The translations under genes and the position numbers were made by a program. A stretch of DNA of 64,000 nt, from assembly GCF_023278565.1 (NCBI RefSeq), contig NC_064679.1, positions 4,402,001-4,466,000 of the forward strand, written 5' to 3'. Positions 11,816-21,451 of the stretch are shown here, one piece after another; position 1 is the stretch's first letter, and each line of letters opens with the position of its first letter. Source of the DNA: Colletotrichum lupini. Taxonomy: Eukaryota; Ascomycota; Sordariomycetes; Glomerellales; Glomerellaceae. Below the pieces are notes generated by a model that was not told the origin of the DNA, did no database searches, and saw only the letters and a list, made by a program, of their open reading frames with translations.

Positions 11816-14359
11816 ATGAACGGCGACTGTAACAATTGGAGAGGACGGAAAGACAGAGGCATAATCAGGAGGCCCCCATCTACCTGTTCAGAAACTACGG
11901 AAGTCAACTCTTCCGCCGCAACATGGTCGAACAAAGATTTAGGAGATAGTACTTCAGATACCCCACCTCATCTGGGATCATCATCCTCCGCAAGTCCTCC
12001 GCTGAGGAAGAAGATGTCCAAACGATCTTGGGCAGCAGGCCAGACAAGGCGCCTTGCACGTGTGCTAAGGCGAGGCGACTTTACTCCATTACACATGGCT
12101 GCTCTCCTGGGCATCGATGCCGTCTGCTCGGAGTTGATTCGAATTGGAGAAAATTACAATCGACCGAGCAAGATAGGGACCCCTTTGCAGTGTGCGATTG
12201 GAGGTACTTTACTCATTGGTGACCACGATATCCCGGCGGGCAATTCTCCATTGCCACCATGGCTCAGCCGACCACGTAAAAGCACTATTGAGCTGCTGAT
12301 CAATGCGGGAGCGGATTGTACACGAGAATTGCCTAGTCAGACATACCCTTGGAGCACTGTCGGTGCTTTGGCCCTGAAGACCTCAGAATGGGCTAGGAAT
12401 TCTGAAATCTTCGCGGTTGTCGTTAGAGGAGGTGCTCAACTGCACGATGACATTATCGCTGTGTTCAGGTCGATCTGTCGCAAGTGGTCAAAGCATAAAG
12501 ATGCAGGAGCCAAGGAACTTATTCAGGACATCTTGGAAATCTTAAACGGAATGGTTGAGAAGAAAGAGGGCGAATCGCTGGCTTATCTCAAAGCTTTCCA
12601 GCAGGCGGTTTCGGAAACCACTGACATCGACATACCACTGCCTGTCTCGCAAGGCATCTCCGATGACATGCTTGTCCAACAGATGTGGAAATCAATCGAC
12701 GATGACAACTTGAAAGCGATCGAGGATCAATCTCAAAGCAACACAAGAATCAAGGACCTCCTAAAAGGCGACATCTTGACGAAACTGCTCGACTTCGCTG
12801 TCGCATGCTCAGCTGTCAACTGCTTGGACCACTTGCTCACGAATTACATGGCCGAAAACGGCCCAAATGACTGGAAAAGCAAAGCTGTGCTTTATTGCGT
12901 CGAAGATGGAAAGCAAGAAGTCCTCTTATGCTTATTGAAGGATGGTGCTCAAACCATGAGAGCCAATGCGAGAGGAAGCACCATCTGGCATCTCGCAGCT
13001 GCCAAAGCTACCTCAACTGGAATTCTCAAAATCTTACTTGAAAACAGTGACGAGGAAGAACGAAAAGATGCCTTGAGAATGTTGAATGAGAGTGGCCGTA
13101 CCGTGCTTGCCAAAGCGCTAGTCAGCAAACAGTACTCAAACGCCTCTATCATCCTCAAATACTGCGGAAAGGATCGTGCGTGCCTCAAGAGCAGACATCC
13201 ATCACTACCTCACCTTGTGGCGGGTATTCAGGATAGCGTCTTACTCAAGGAGTTGCATGATTGCGAAATGTTCGAATTTGTGGCTAAAGATACGCCTCTC
13301 AATTACTTCCATATAATAGAAGATTCAGCATGTGTGGAAGCGACTCGCCAACTCCTGGAAATATTTCCCTACCCTTGTTCCGACCAGCCTCCAACGCCCT
13401 TGAGGATATACCTGTCAAGATACGACTTGAACACCTACAAGAAAGAACTTGTAACCCTTCTTGTCCAGAAAGAGCTGTCTGCCGCACCTATCGTCAACGG
13501 TATCCATACCTGGCAGTGGTTCTGCAAAAGCGTGCAGGGTTATTTCAGAAGAGCATCAGAAGCTGAGGCCTGGGAAGTTGTCGAACTTGTGAAGCTCATG
13601 GTCCATCTCGGTTGCATGGACGATTATGAAAAAGCTAGAGAAACATCTGGGCTGGTAGAGATCGTTCCTCTCTTTGATGTCGACTCATTGCCGAGGGCGT
13701 TTACACCTGACAACGACGCTGTACTTGCGACTGAAGAGATATTCGGCATTGTTCATGACACAACGACCTTACCTCAGTACTACAAAAGTAGTGGTATGGA
13801 TATCAAGGTCATCAAGTGGACTATTGCTCACAATTCTTGGCACCTGTTTCGTCGTCTTATCCACACGGATATTGATGTTCATAAGAGGGACAGGAGAGGA
13901 AACTTGTTAGAGTACGTGTGCTCTCACGGTACCGAATTCAACGGTCATAGGATGCTCGCGAATCTTTTAGAACGAGCTGAGAAAGATCGTCTGAACGAGC
14001 TGAATCCCGACAGAAACCTTGGTCTCTTACACCTACTAGGAATGCCATATGGCAAGGAGGACTTATCTTCAGATAGTAGTCCCTTGTTCAGTCCTAGTTT
14101 TATCCCGATGGAGAACTTCAGTCAACCACAAGGTTCAGCTTGCCCAATGCGTTTAGGGCCGGGGGGATTCGCGGCATTGAGGACACCACGCGACAACCCA
14201 AAGTTTAGCATACTCCAACGACTGCTTGACGAGCACATGGATCGCCAGCTTCTGTCAATAGGTGTACGACACAGGGAAGAAGCTCACAGAGGCCAACTGC
14301 TATTAGGGTCTAAAAGAGGAATTACTAAAATCTGCCCTTCCCTCGAGGTATACTACTAG
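11816..14359 (+). CDS. Central ankyrin region of the split NLR gene, ending inside a retrotransposon LTR
   Basis: An 847-codon frame in the same phase as the block upstream, separated only by the TAG at 11786. After a Ser/Pro-rich linker, ankyrin-like units can be read: FTPLHMAALLGIDAVCSELI, STIELLINAGADC, GKQEVLLCLLKDGAQT and STIWHLAAAK. The rest is a long alpha-solenoid-like stretch with degenerate repeats. Native coding ends at base 14252 (about residue 812). The last 35 codons, from the second Leu of DRQLL on, are encoded by the LTR of the inserted element and are not part of the original protein. The block is therefore a 3'-truncated piece. Base composition is normal, so RIP did not spread heavily here. 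Confidence 0.72.
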   Translation: MNGDCNNWRGRKDRGIIRRPPSTCSETTEVNSSAATWSNKDLGDSTSDTPPHLGSSSSASPPLRKKMSKRSWAAGQTRRLARVLRRGDFTPLHMAALLGIDAVCSELIRIGENYNRPSKIGTPLQCAIGGTLLIGDHDIPAGNSPLPPWLSRPRKSTIELLINAGADCTRELPSQTYPWSTVGALALKTSEWARNSEIFAVVVRGGAQLHDDIIAVFRSICRKWSKHKDAGAKELIQDILEILNGMVEKKEGESLAYLKAFQQAVSETTDIDIPLPVSQGISDDMLVQQMWKSIDDDNLKAIEDQSQSNTRIKDLLKGDILTKLLDFAVACSAVNCLDHLLTNYMAENGPNDWKSKAVLYCVEDGKQEVLLCLLKDGAQTMRANARGSTIWHLAAAKATSTGILKILLENSDEEERKDALRMLNESGRTVLAKALVSKQYSNASIILKYCGKDRACLKSRHPSLPHLVAGIQDSVLLKELHDCEMFEFVAKDTPLNYFHIIEDSACVEATRQLLEIFPYPCSDQPPTPLRIYLSRYDLNTYKKELVTLLVQKELSAAPIVNGIHTWQWFCKSVQGYFRRASEAEAWEVVELVKLMVHLGCMDDYEKARETSGLVEIVPLFDVDSLPRAFTPDNDAVLATEEIFGIVHDTTTLPQYYKSSGMDIKVIKWTIAHNSWHLFRRLIHTDIDVHKRDRRGNLLEYVCSHGTEFNGHRMLANLLERAEKDRLNELNPDRNLGLLHLLGMPYGKEDLSSDSSPLFSPSFIPMENFSQPQGSACPMRLGPGGFAALRTPRDNPKFSILQRLLDEHMDRQLLSIGVRHREEAHRGQLLLGSKRGITKICPSLEVYY

Positions 14360-14462
14360 CGCTCTATATATGCCTAAGCTGCTCTTTTATTACTTAGTCC
14401 CCCTCTTTATACCCCCCTAAGCTATCCCTTAACTAACGAGGCCTAATTAGCGAGGCCTAATA
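14253..14462 (-). repeat. 3' LTR of the gypsy element
   Basis: 210 bases, TGTCAATAGG to CCTAATA. Aligned with the other LTR (TATTAATAAG to CCTAATA) the start differs only by transitions, which fixes the true boundary and exposes the GCTTC duplication. The first half, next to the host gene, is nearly unmutated; the second half is mutated. Confidence 0.9.
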
Positions 14463-15886
14463 GGGTACTCCCTCCCCTAGGCTTCGTCCTAAAGCCCGCT
14501 TATAGTTCGTATACGCTACGTTAATCCCTTACTTAAGAGGTCCTTAAATATATAGTACGAGGGCGGGTATAAGCGGCGCCTATTAGCTTAAGTATAGACC
14601 CCTTATTCTAAATAATAGCCCTATAATTCTATACCCGGGTCGCTCTTACCTATAGGCCGTCCTTACGACCGCTAGTACCTAAGTAGTCGTTGCCCTACTT
14701 TTATTTACTAATATTAACCCCTTTCTAAGCTATTATAATTCCGAATTCCTTTTCTTTTTTTATTTATTTATAGTTATCCTTTTTATATATAGTCTCTTAT
14801 TTTTATTAGCGTCTGCGCTACTCCCTCGTTACGTAGATATTATAGTTAACGAATATCTTTTAGATCCCTATTCTTATATACTCCCCGTACCTAAGTAAGT
14901 CTTTTTTAGAGTCGTTCCGTAGTTATTACTAACTCGTTTTAATATAATTATAGCCCCTAATTATAGCGTTGCTATTATTAGTAGTAGAACGGTCGTTAGC
15001 GCTATAGGTATACTTAGTAGCGGCCGCGGTAGTAGTCTACTTAAAAAACCTAATATCCCCTTTACTCGCCCTAACTTTATATATATATTACTACTTATAT
15101 ACTATTTATACTAACCGTTATAAACTCTTATTAAAAAGAAAAAGAAAGCGAATACTAAAAAAATCGGGGTTAGCTAGGTACGCCCGCTCCCCTACTCTAC
15201 TTACGTTACGCATAAGACGCTCGATCTAAAAGCCGAGTATTATAATTAGCTAAGTCGGTAATTTATAGCCCCTAGTTCGCTCCTTTATCTAATACTTCTC
15301 TAAGATCTAGCGTGCGTTATATTAAGTATACTGCGCAGAACTATTCTTATAAGGATACGGTAAGCGCTTAGTACTATTATTACTCCGTTACTTCTCTTAA
15401 GTATTATATTAATAGCGTCTTAGGTCCTTAAGTCCGCGGAATTTATAGTACGAACCTTTTAGAGTACTATACTCGCTTTTAACGGCGACGTTTATAATTC
15501 GGAGGTTTATCGCTCCGTTATCGCTCTATTATTGCTATTACTCGGGTCGCTAATATTACTTTATAGCTCTAGTAGACCTATTAAATCGCCGCTAGTAATG
15601 CGTAGAGGGTGCTTAAGCGCGTTAATAAGGAGGCCCGCTCGACCCTCGTTATTAATAACGACGATAATAAAGTAGCTACGAGCTCCTCCCGCGCTACGTT
15701 TTTATCCCGCGACGACACTATAATTACACTACTTCGTACTATTTATAATAAAGTACGCCGCTCTAATAATATTCTAGCTAGTATATAGTCGCCCCGCTTG
15801 CGCTCCGTATTTATAACTAATTATTTATAAATTTATTAATAGTAAGAAGATTATTTCTTCCGTAACGACCCCTAGGATAATAACTA

Positions 15887-15945
15887 GGGCGGCCCTTTTA
15901 TATATAAGGGCGGTCCCTTTATAAATAAGGGCGGTCCTTTTGCGC
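15887..15945. repeat. Short tandem repeat inside the gypsy element
   Basis: Three consecutive units of about 21 bases, each beginning GGGCGGYCC and ending in a TATA-rich half (15887-15907, 15908-15928, then a partial unit). It lies in the 1.7-kb stretch between integrase and 3' LTR. Confidence 0.6.
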
Positions 15946-16819
15946 GTCGTAAAGATTAGGGAAACGGTTAGTAATTAGTACGTTTGCGCTACTTAGTCGT
16001 AGCTATATAGCCCCTTTTTTTCGTTATTAGTAACTAGTTCGCTACGTTATTAAGCTCTTTAAGAACTAGGGCGCGCCGCCTAATTAAAACTCGTTCTTTA
16101 TATATACTAATTAACGCTACGTCTTCGATATGCCTAGCTAGCTCCTATATATCTTCGTCGCTACTATATCCCTTCTACCGGATTAGGTATTATTACCTCT
16201 TCTTCGGCCCTCTATATTATATAATATCTTCTACTTCGTAAAATAGCTCCCTATCTATATCCTTAATAAGTAAGGGCTTCTAAGGGGCTTCCTCGCGGTA
16301 TCGATACGGCTCGAGTAAAGATATATAAAATATATCGTATATTTTATATTACGTCGGTACGTTTAGTTAGTAAGCAACCCCCGCCGTTCTGACTATTAAT
16401 TTAACTTCGAATGGGCCTAGATACTTATTAACTAACTTCCGGCTAGGACGCTACTTCCTAATATTCTTTCTTAATAGTAATACCTAGTTGCCCACTTTAT
16501 ACGACATATCTATCCTAGCTTTATTAGCTTATCGCTTATATATCTCGCGTACTTTTTATATAAGGGGTCGTAGAGCTTCTTAGTTAGCTTATAGTCGGGC
16601 CGTACGCTCCTTAGCTAAGATATTTTATATACTATCTCGAGTCCTCGTTAAGATTAATATAGGGTACGTAAGTAAGAACCCGAGTAGGGCCTTAGTAAGC
16701 GCTTTACGGATTACTAAGTACTAGGCGTTATTATATATAAACTCGGCTAGGTAAAGACGCTACGCCTAATCCGATTAGTCCTAAGTATAAAAGTAGCGAA
16801 GGTACTACTCTAAGTATTA

Positions 16820-16870
16820 GTTCTACCGTTCTGTTTAACCGTTCGTCTACGGGTAGAACGTAGTACTAAG
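16820..16870 (-). pseudogene. Integrase relic of the gypsy element
   Basis: The minus strand reads STTFYP*TNG*TER*N, recognisable as the STAYHPQTDGQTERTN block near the end of the gypsy integrase core. Every stop stands where Gln or another CpA-containing codon is expected, matching C-to-T RIP changes. Its position downstream of the reverse transcriptase (coding sense) supports the gypsy order of domains. Confidence 0.8.
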
Positions 16871-18369
16871 ACGCCTCTTTATTACTAAAAAGTAGTAGAG
16901 ATAAGTCTAAAACTTACTTATAAATAACGACCCCCTGTTAGAGACGATCCCTTTGGGTATTCTAAGCTTAGTAAAGATCTTTATAAATAAGAGGTCTGCG
17001 AATCCCTGGGCTATGAGGGTCGTTTTCGTAGCGATATAGACGCTATACTTTATAAATCGGTTTATTATAACGAGTACTACGTCGCAGAGTCGTATACCTA
17101 GCTTTATTATTACTTCTTCCTAGCTAAGCGAGGCCGTTAGTTCCTCTTAGTCCACTACTTATCCCTTATAAAAGCGTCCTCTTATTAAGTAGCCTATAGT
17201 TAACTTATTATTAATAACCCCTCCTTACTAAATACTATTTTAGGTGCTCTTATTATATCGGAGTCCTATAGAACGAGTAGCTTACGATTTATAGTTTTAG
17301 TAATAGGCTTAAGTAGCTCTTTAAATACTATGCCATAACTCTAATACCCTAGGCTTATAGCCCCGTTATGCCTCTCGAAGTACTCCTCGGAGTTCCCTCG
17401 AGCTAGAGCTCCTAACCTCCTTTACTTACTTCTCTATACTACTACTAGTTCTATTTTTAGAATACTTATTATCCCTTTTACTTAGGAGCCGCTCCCGTAG
17501 CTCGTCCTCGTATACTTTATTACCGCAACTCTAAGGGGCTCCTATATATTTTTAGCGTTATAGAGGTCTTCTTTTATTTTTAATAATAGCTCCTTTACTC
17601 CGCTATTATTACTACCTTCGCCGTAGTTAAGTCTTCGTAATAGTCTATTCGCTAGGTTTTTTATACCTAGCTTAAACCTAATCTCGATATTAAACGCTAC
17701 GAGTTTATCTAGCTAGCGTAGCTATCTCCCGTTTAGTCTCTTTTTTATATCTAAGAACTATAGGTTAAAATAATCTATAAATATTATAACCTAATCTCGG
17801 CTATAAGCGAGGTAGTATCGCTAGTTCCTTAGTACGTTTATAATAGTTAGTAGCTCTGCGTCTCTTATACCGTAATAGCTCTCCGTATTTATTAATTTCC
17901 TCGACTTATAAATAATTAGGTACTAATTACCCTTAAATAATTACGTAATTACTAAGCCGATAGCTCGAGCTAAAGCGTCTATTTATAACCGTGTGGGTAG
18001 GGTAAGGTCGAAATATCGTAGTATTAGCGCGTTAGTAAATACTATTAGTAGCTTCTTAAATAACTCTACGGTTAGTATTAGTAGCTCTAATTATCCCGGT
18101 TTTACCTTCCTTAGTAAGTCTATTAGAGGTGCCGTTATCTTAGCGTAGTTATTAATAAATTTGCGGTAAAACCCTGTGAATCTAAAGAACGTCTATATAT
18201 TTTTAATACTCCTTAGAAGTAGTTAATTCGCTATAGCTTTAGTACGCACAGGTTCTATTTCTATGCCTTCGTTAGATACGATATACCTTAAGAATCTTAT
18301 ATATAATATATAGAACTTATATTTACTACTATTTAAATATAGGTTCTATTACCGTAGTTTCTATAGTAC

Positions 18370-18830
18370 GCTACGTATATACTCTTTATACGTTACGTAG
18401 TTATTACTATATATTAGGATATTGTTTAGGTATACGATATAGATAGTATTAACTAGGCTGCTTAGAACGTTATTAATATACGCCTAGAAAGTCGCGGGCG
18501 CATTAGTTAGCCCGAAAGGTATGACTAAGTACTCGAACTACCCGTATTTAGTATAAAAAGCCGTCTTCTACTTATTGCCCTTAGCTATATATATATAATA
18601 GTACGCGTTCTTAAGGTCTAGCTTCGTAAAAACGGAGGTATTAGATAGTTTATTTAATATCTTTTTAATTAGCAGTAGCGGCGTTCTATCTTTCTATATA
18701 ATTTTATTAATTGCTCTATAGTCGACGCAAAGTCGTAGCTCTCCTCCTTTCTTAAGTATAAAGAGGATAAGTGCTCTTACTAGGCTTATAAAGGGGCATA
18801 TCTAGCCCCTAGCCTCTATTTTTATTAAAT
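18370..18830 (-). pseudogene. Reverse transcriptase relic of the gypsy element with lost catalytic aspartates
   Basis: On the minus strand the blocks follow in order: VDYRAIN (18706-18726), VFTKLDLKNAYYYI (about 18600-18650), PFGLTNAPATF (18487-18522) and VYLNNILIYS. The two codons at 18421-18426 are AAC AAT, so the YLDD catalytic pair is now YLNN, each a G-to-A transition. These blocks are diagnostic of Ty3/gypsy reverse transcriptase. A working enzyme is excluded. Confidence 0.88.
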
Positions 18831-19589
18831 AGTCGCGCAAGATCTCGAGCTTATAGTTCGATAGTAAGTAAATAGGTCCCTAGGGAATAAGTACTGCGTC
18901 GTTTAGCTTAATATAATAGTCGTATAGTACTCTATTTAGTAACGAGATAGCCTTCTTTTTTAAAAATAAGTTATTAAAGTCTTAGTAACGTAGCTTTTAA
19001 TCCTTAGCTATGCTCGCTAATATTACGTCGCTATTTATAGCTAAGTTAATTATAATATGCGCGAGTATTACTAAAACTAAGTCGTTTAGTAACCCCTTCT
19101 TTAGGGCGTCTAAGCGGATATATCGTTCGTAAATTAAATACCGCTATTTCTTTTACTTCTAACTAATTAGTAAGTCGACATCCTCTAGCTAGGGGAAACC
19201 GAGGATAAGTATAAGTACTATAATATTAGCTATTACGAAGCGATATAGCTATGTCTCCGTTACGTAGTTACTATTAGTAATTCGAAGCCGTAAGTAATAG
19301 CTTTTTAGCGTCTCTATCTATTTACCCTCGACGTTTACTAGCTACGGTAATAAGTAAATTCGTAAATTAGCGTTAAAGCTATTAAGTAGCCTAATACTAA
19401 CTACGTTCCTTTTTACTCCCGAATCAATAAGGGCGCTTAGCTTCTCTTATACGTAGTTTAGGTATATATAAGTCGGGATGTCTAAGCGCTGCCCTTATTA
19501 ATCGCTAGCTACTCTTTTTATTAAGATAGTATTCGAGCTTGTTACTGGTCCGCGCTACTTAGCTAGGGCAAGGTCTAATTAATAACTAG

Positions 19590-19690
19590 CGGCCTTATGC
19601 CCCTTCTAGTTATATTTATAGCACATAACGCTCGGGTAGCTATTAGCGAGGTACCCGGTTTTATTATAGTTATAGTACTACTAATACTAC
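19590..19690 (-). pseudogene. Gag zinc-knuckle relic of the gypsy element
   Basis: The minus strand reads two consecutive knuckle-like units (KTGYLANSYPS and VMCYKYN-KGHKAA) in which the glycine and histidine positions remain but most cysteines have become tyrosine (TGY to TAY). The position close to the 5' LTR in coding sense fits gag. Confidence 0.65.
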
Positions 19691-21060
19691 TCCCGTAGTC
19701 GCGGGCAATCCCTTATAATATAACTAGTCTCTTTATAATTATAATACGTAGTATCCTTATTAAGCGAGTTACGGCGTATTCCTTACGTATTCGACTTATT
19801 AGCGCCCCGGTGTCTTCCCGCTAGCTCGTTCGAGTTTAAATTAGAATATTGCCTAGGGGACGTTCGTAAGCTCCCTACCGATAGCAAGGATTATTTAATA
19901 TGTCTTACTAACGATACTAGCTATAGGCGAGTCCGCGGAAGTTCTATTTATAATACTATTACGAGGCATAGTTCGGGCCGTAGCTTACTTATTAATATAA
20001 AGATCCTCTATTTCTCTATTAAGATATATTCTAATTCTATTTCGAGCTTATTAATGCGGCTAACGAACTCGTTAACTTTCTCTTTTTAGCTTTACGAAGC
20101 GCTATTTAGTTATATACTCACTACTATTCCTTAGCTAGTAGGATCGGATAGGTTATTTTATAAAAAGGTTTCTAATTCCTCCTATATAACCTAGTTTATT
20201 ATAAAACCGGGGGTCTTTTAGCGGTTAAAAATATAGTATATTTAAGAGGTTTTTATACCGCCGCTTAGGTAGCTAACCGTATACACTACTTTATTATAGT
20301 CTATTCTTATTTATTAAGCCTATAGGTCGAAGCGATAGTAATAATCGAAAAGGAAGCTCTATAAATCCCGTACCGATTTATTAATATATAATAAGTTAGG
20401 GAGGGATAGCGGTCTAAACGTAGACGTTCTACTTATAGTACTTATTTAAGTTAGGAGGGAGCTAGTAAATAGGGGCTTAAGTAGTACGAACTCGTCGCTT
20501 TATTATCGCTTAAGTAGCGCTTTAAGTACGGCTTTACTTATCGAACTATCCTTAGTCTAGGGGTTTACGTTTCTATTTATATCGAAGCTAACGTCCGAGG
20601 CTACTATAACTAAGATCGTAGCCCTTAGTACGGGGGCCGGGCTATCCGAGGAGCTCCGTAGGCGTTCTAAATCTACTTATCTTCTATATAGGCGCTCTTC
20701 GTACGTTACGATAAGGATTTCTTCCTCTAATTATCGTTCTTATTCCTATAGTTCTATTAGCCTATCGCTTATTATTTAGTTTAGGTATTAGTAAGTAAGG
20801 GTAAGAGGTTCGCTATTTTATTTAAAATTCGTTAATACTCCTAGCGATACGGTTTTTTTACGTCGCTACTATATTAATAATTCTATTACGCTTCGTTTTT
20901 ATATCGTTTATTAAGGAGGAGGCGACTCTAGGGGGTCTAATAGAAAAGAGTTATCTTCTTCTTATTATCGTAGCGCCGACTACGCTCTCTTGTTATGTCT
21001 CGTTTTTATTAGTATTTTAAGCTTCCGGCCTAGTCCCCTTCGTAAGTAGAGATTTTAAAC

Positions 21061-21270
21061 TATTAATAAGTATACGACATAGGGAAGAAGCTTATAGAGG
21101 CTAACTACTATTAGGGTTTAAAAGAGGAATTACTAAAATCTACCCTTCCCTCGAGGTATACTACTAGCGCTCTATATATGCCTAAGCTGCTCCTTTATTA
21201 CTTAGTCCCCCTCTTTATGCCCCCCTAAGCTATCCCTTAACCGACGAGGCCTGACCGGCGAGGCCTAATA
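21061..21270 (-). repeat. 5' LTR of the gypsy element
   Basis: 210 bases matching 14253-14462. The outer 30 bases next to the host gene (CCGACGAGGCCTGACCGG) keep unmutated CpA/TpG-type sites, while the inner 150 bases are converted. Followed by the second GCTTC copy. Confidence 0.9.
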
Positions 21271-21451
21271 GCTTCTTAGCAAAAGGGGTAATTTTTCAGC
21301 CTTGAGTACGCACATAAGATATTATTATCTTAACACGGCACGCCTTTTACTTTTACGCAGATCACCAGAGACTCTCTCTACCTCTAACAAGTTTAGGTAG
21401 ACTCCTATAGCGTGGGCATGCGCGCATAGCTACACGGATATCATCGACCAG

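Larger units (their letters stand above)
14253..21270 (-). mobile_element. Gypsy-type LTR retrotransposon inserted in the NLR gene
   Basis: 7.0-kb element with 210-base LTRs, flanked by GCTTC at 14248-14252 and 21271-21275. Read on the minus strand it holds, in gypsy order, two mutated CCHC zinc knuckles (gag, about 19590-19680), reverse transcriptase (about 18370-18830) and integrase (about 16820-16870). Stops are frequent and the catalytic block of the reverse transcriptase is changed, so it is inactive. CpA and TpG are depleted throughout the interior. The coding strand runs opposite to the host gene. About 1.7 kb between integrase and the 3' LTR carries no domain I recognise. Confidence 0.93.

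Noticed and set aside
14263..14462. Shorter LTR boundary starting TGTACGAC for the gypsy element
   Set aside because: It gave no target duplication. The ten bases further out also align by transitions and reveal GCTTC on both sides.
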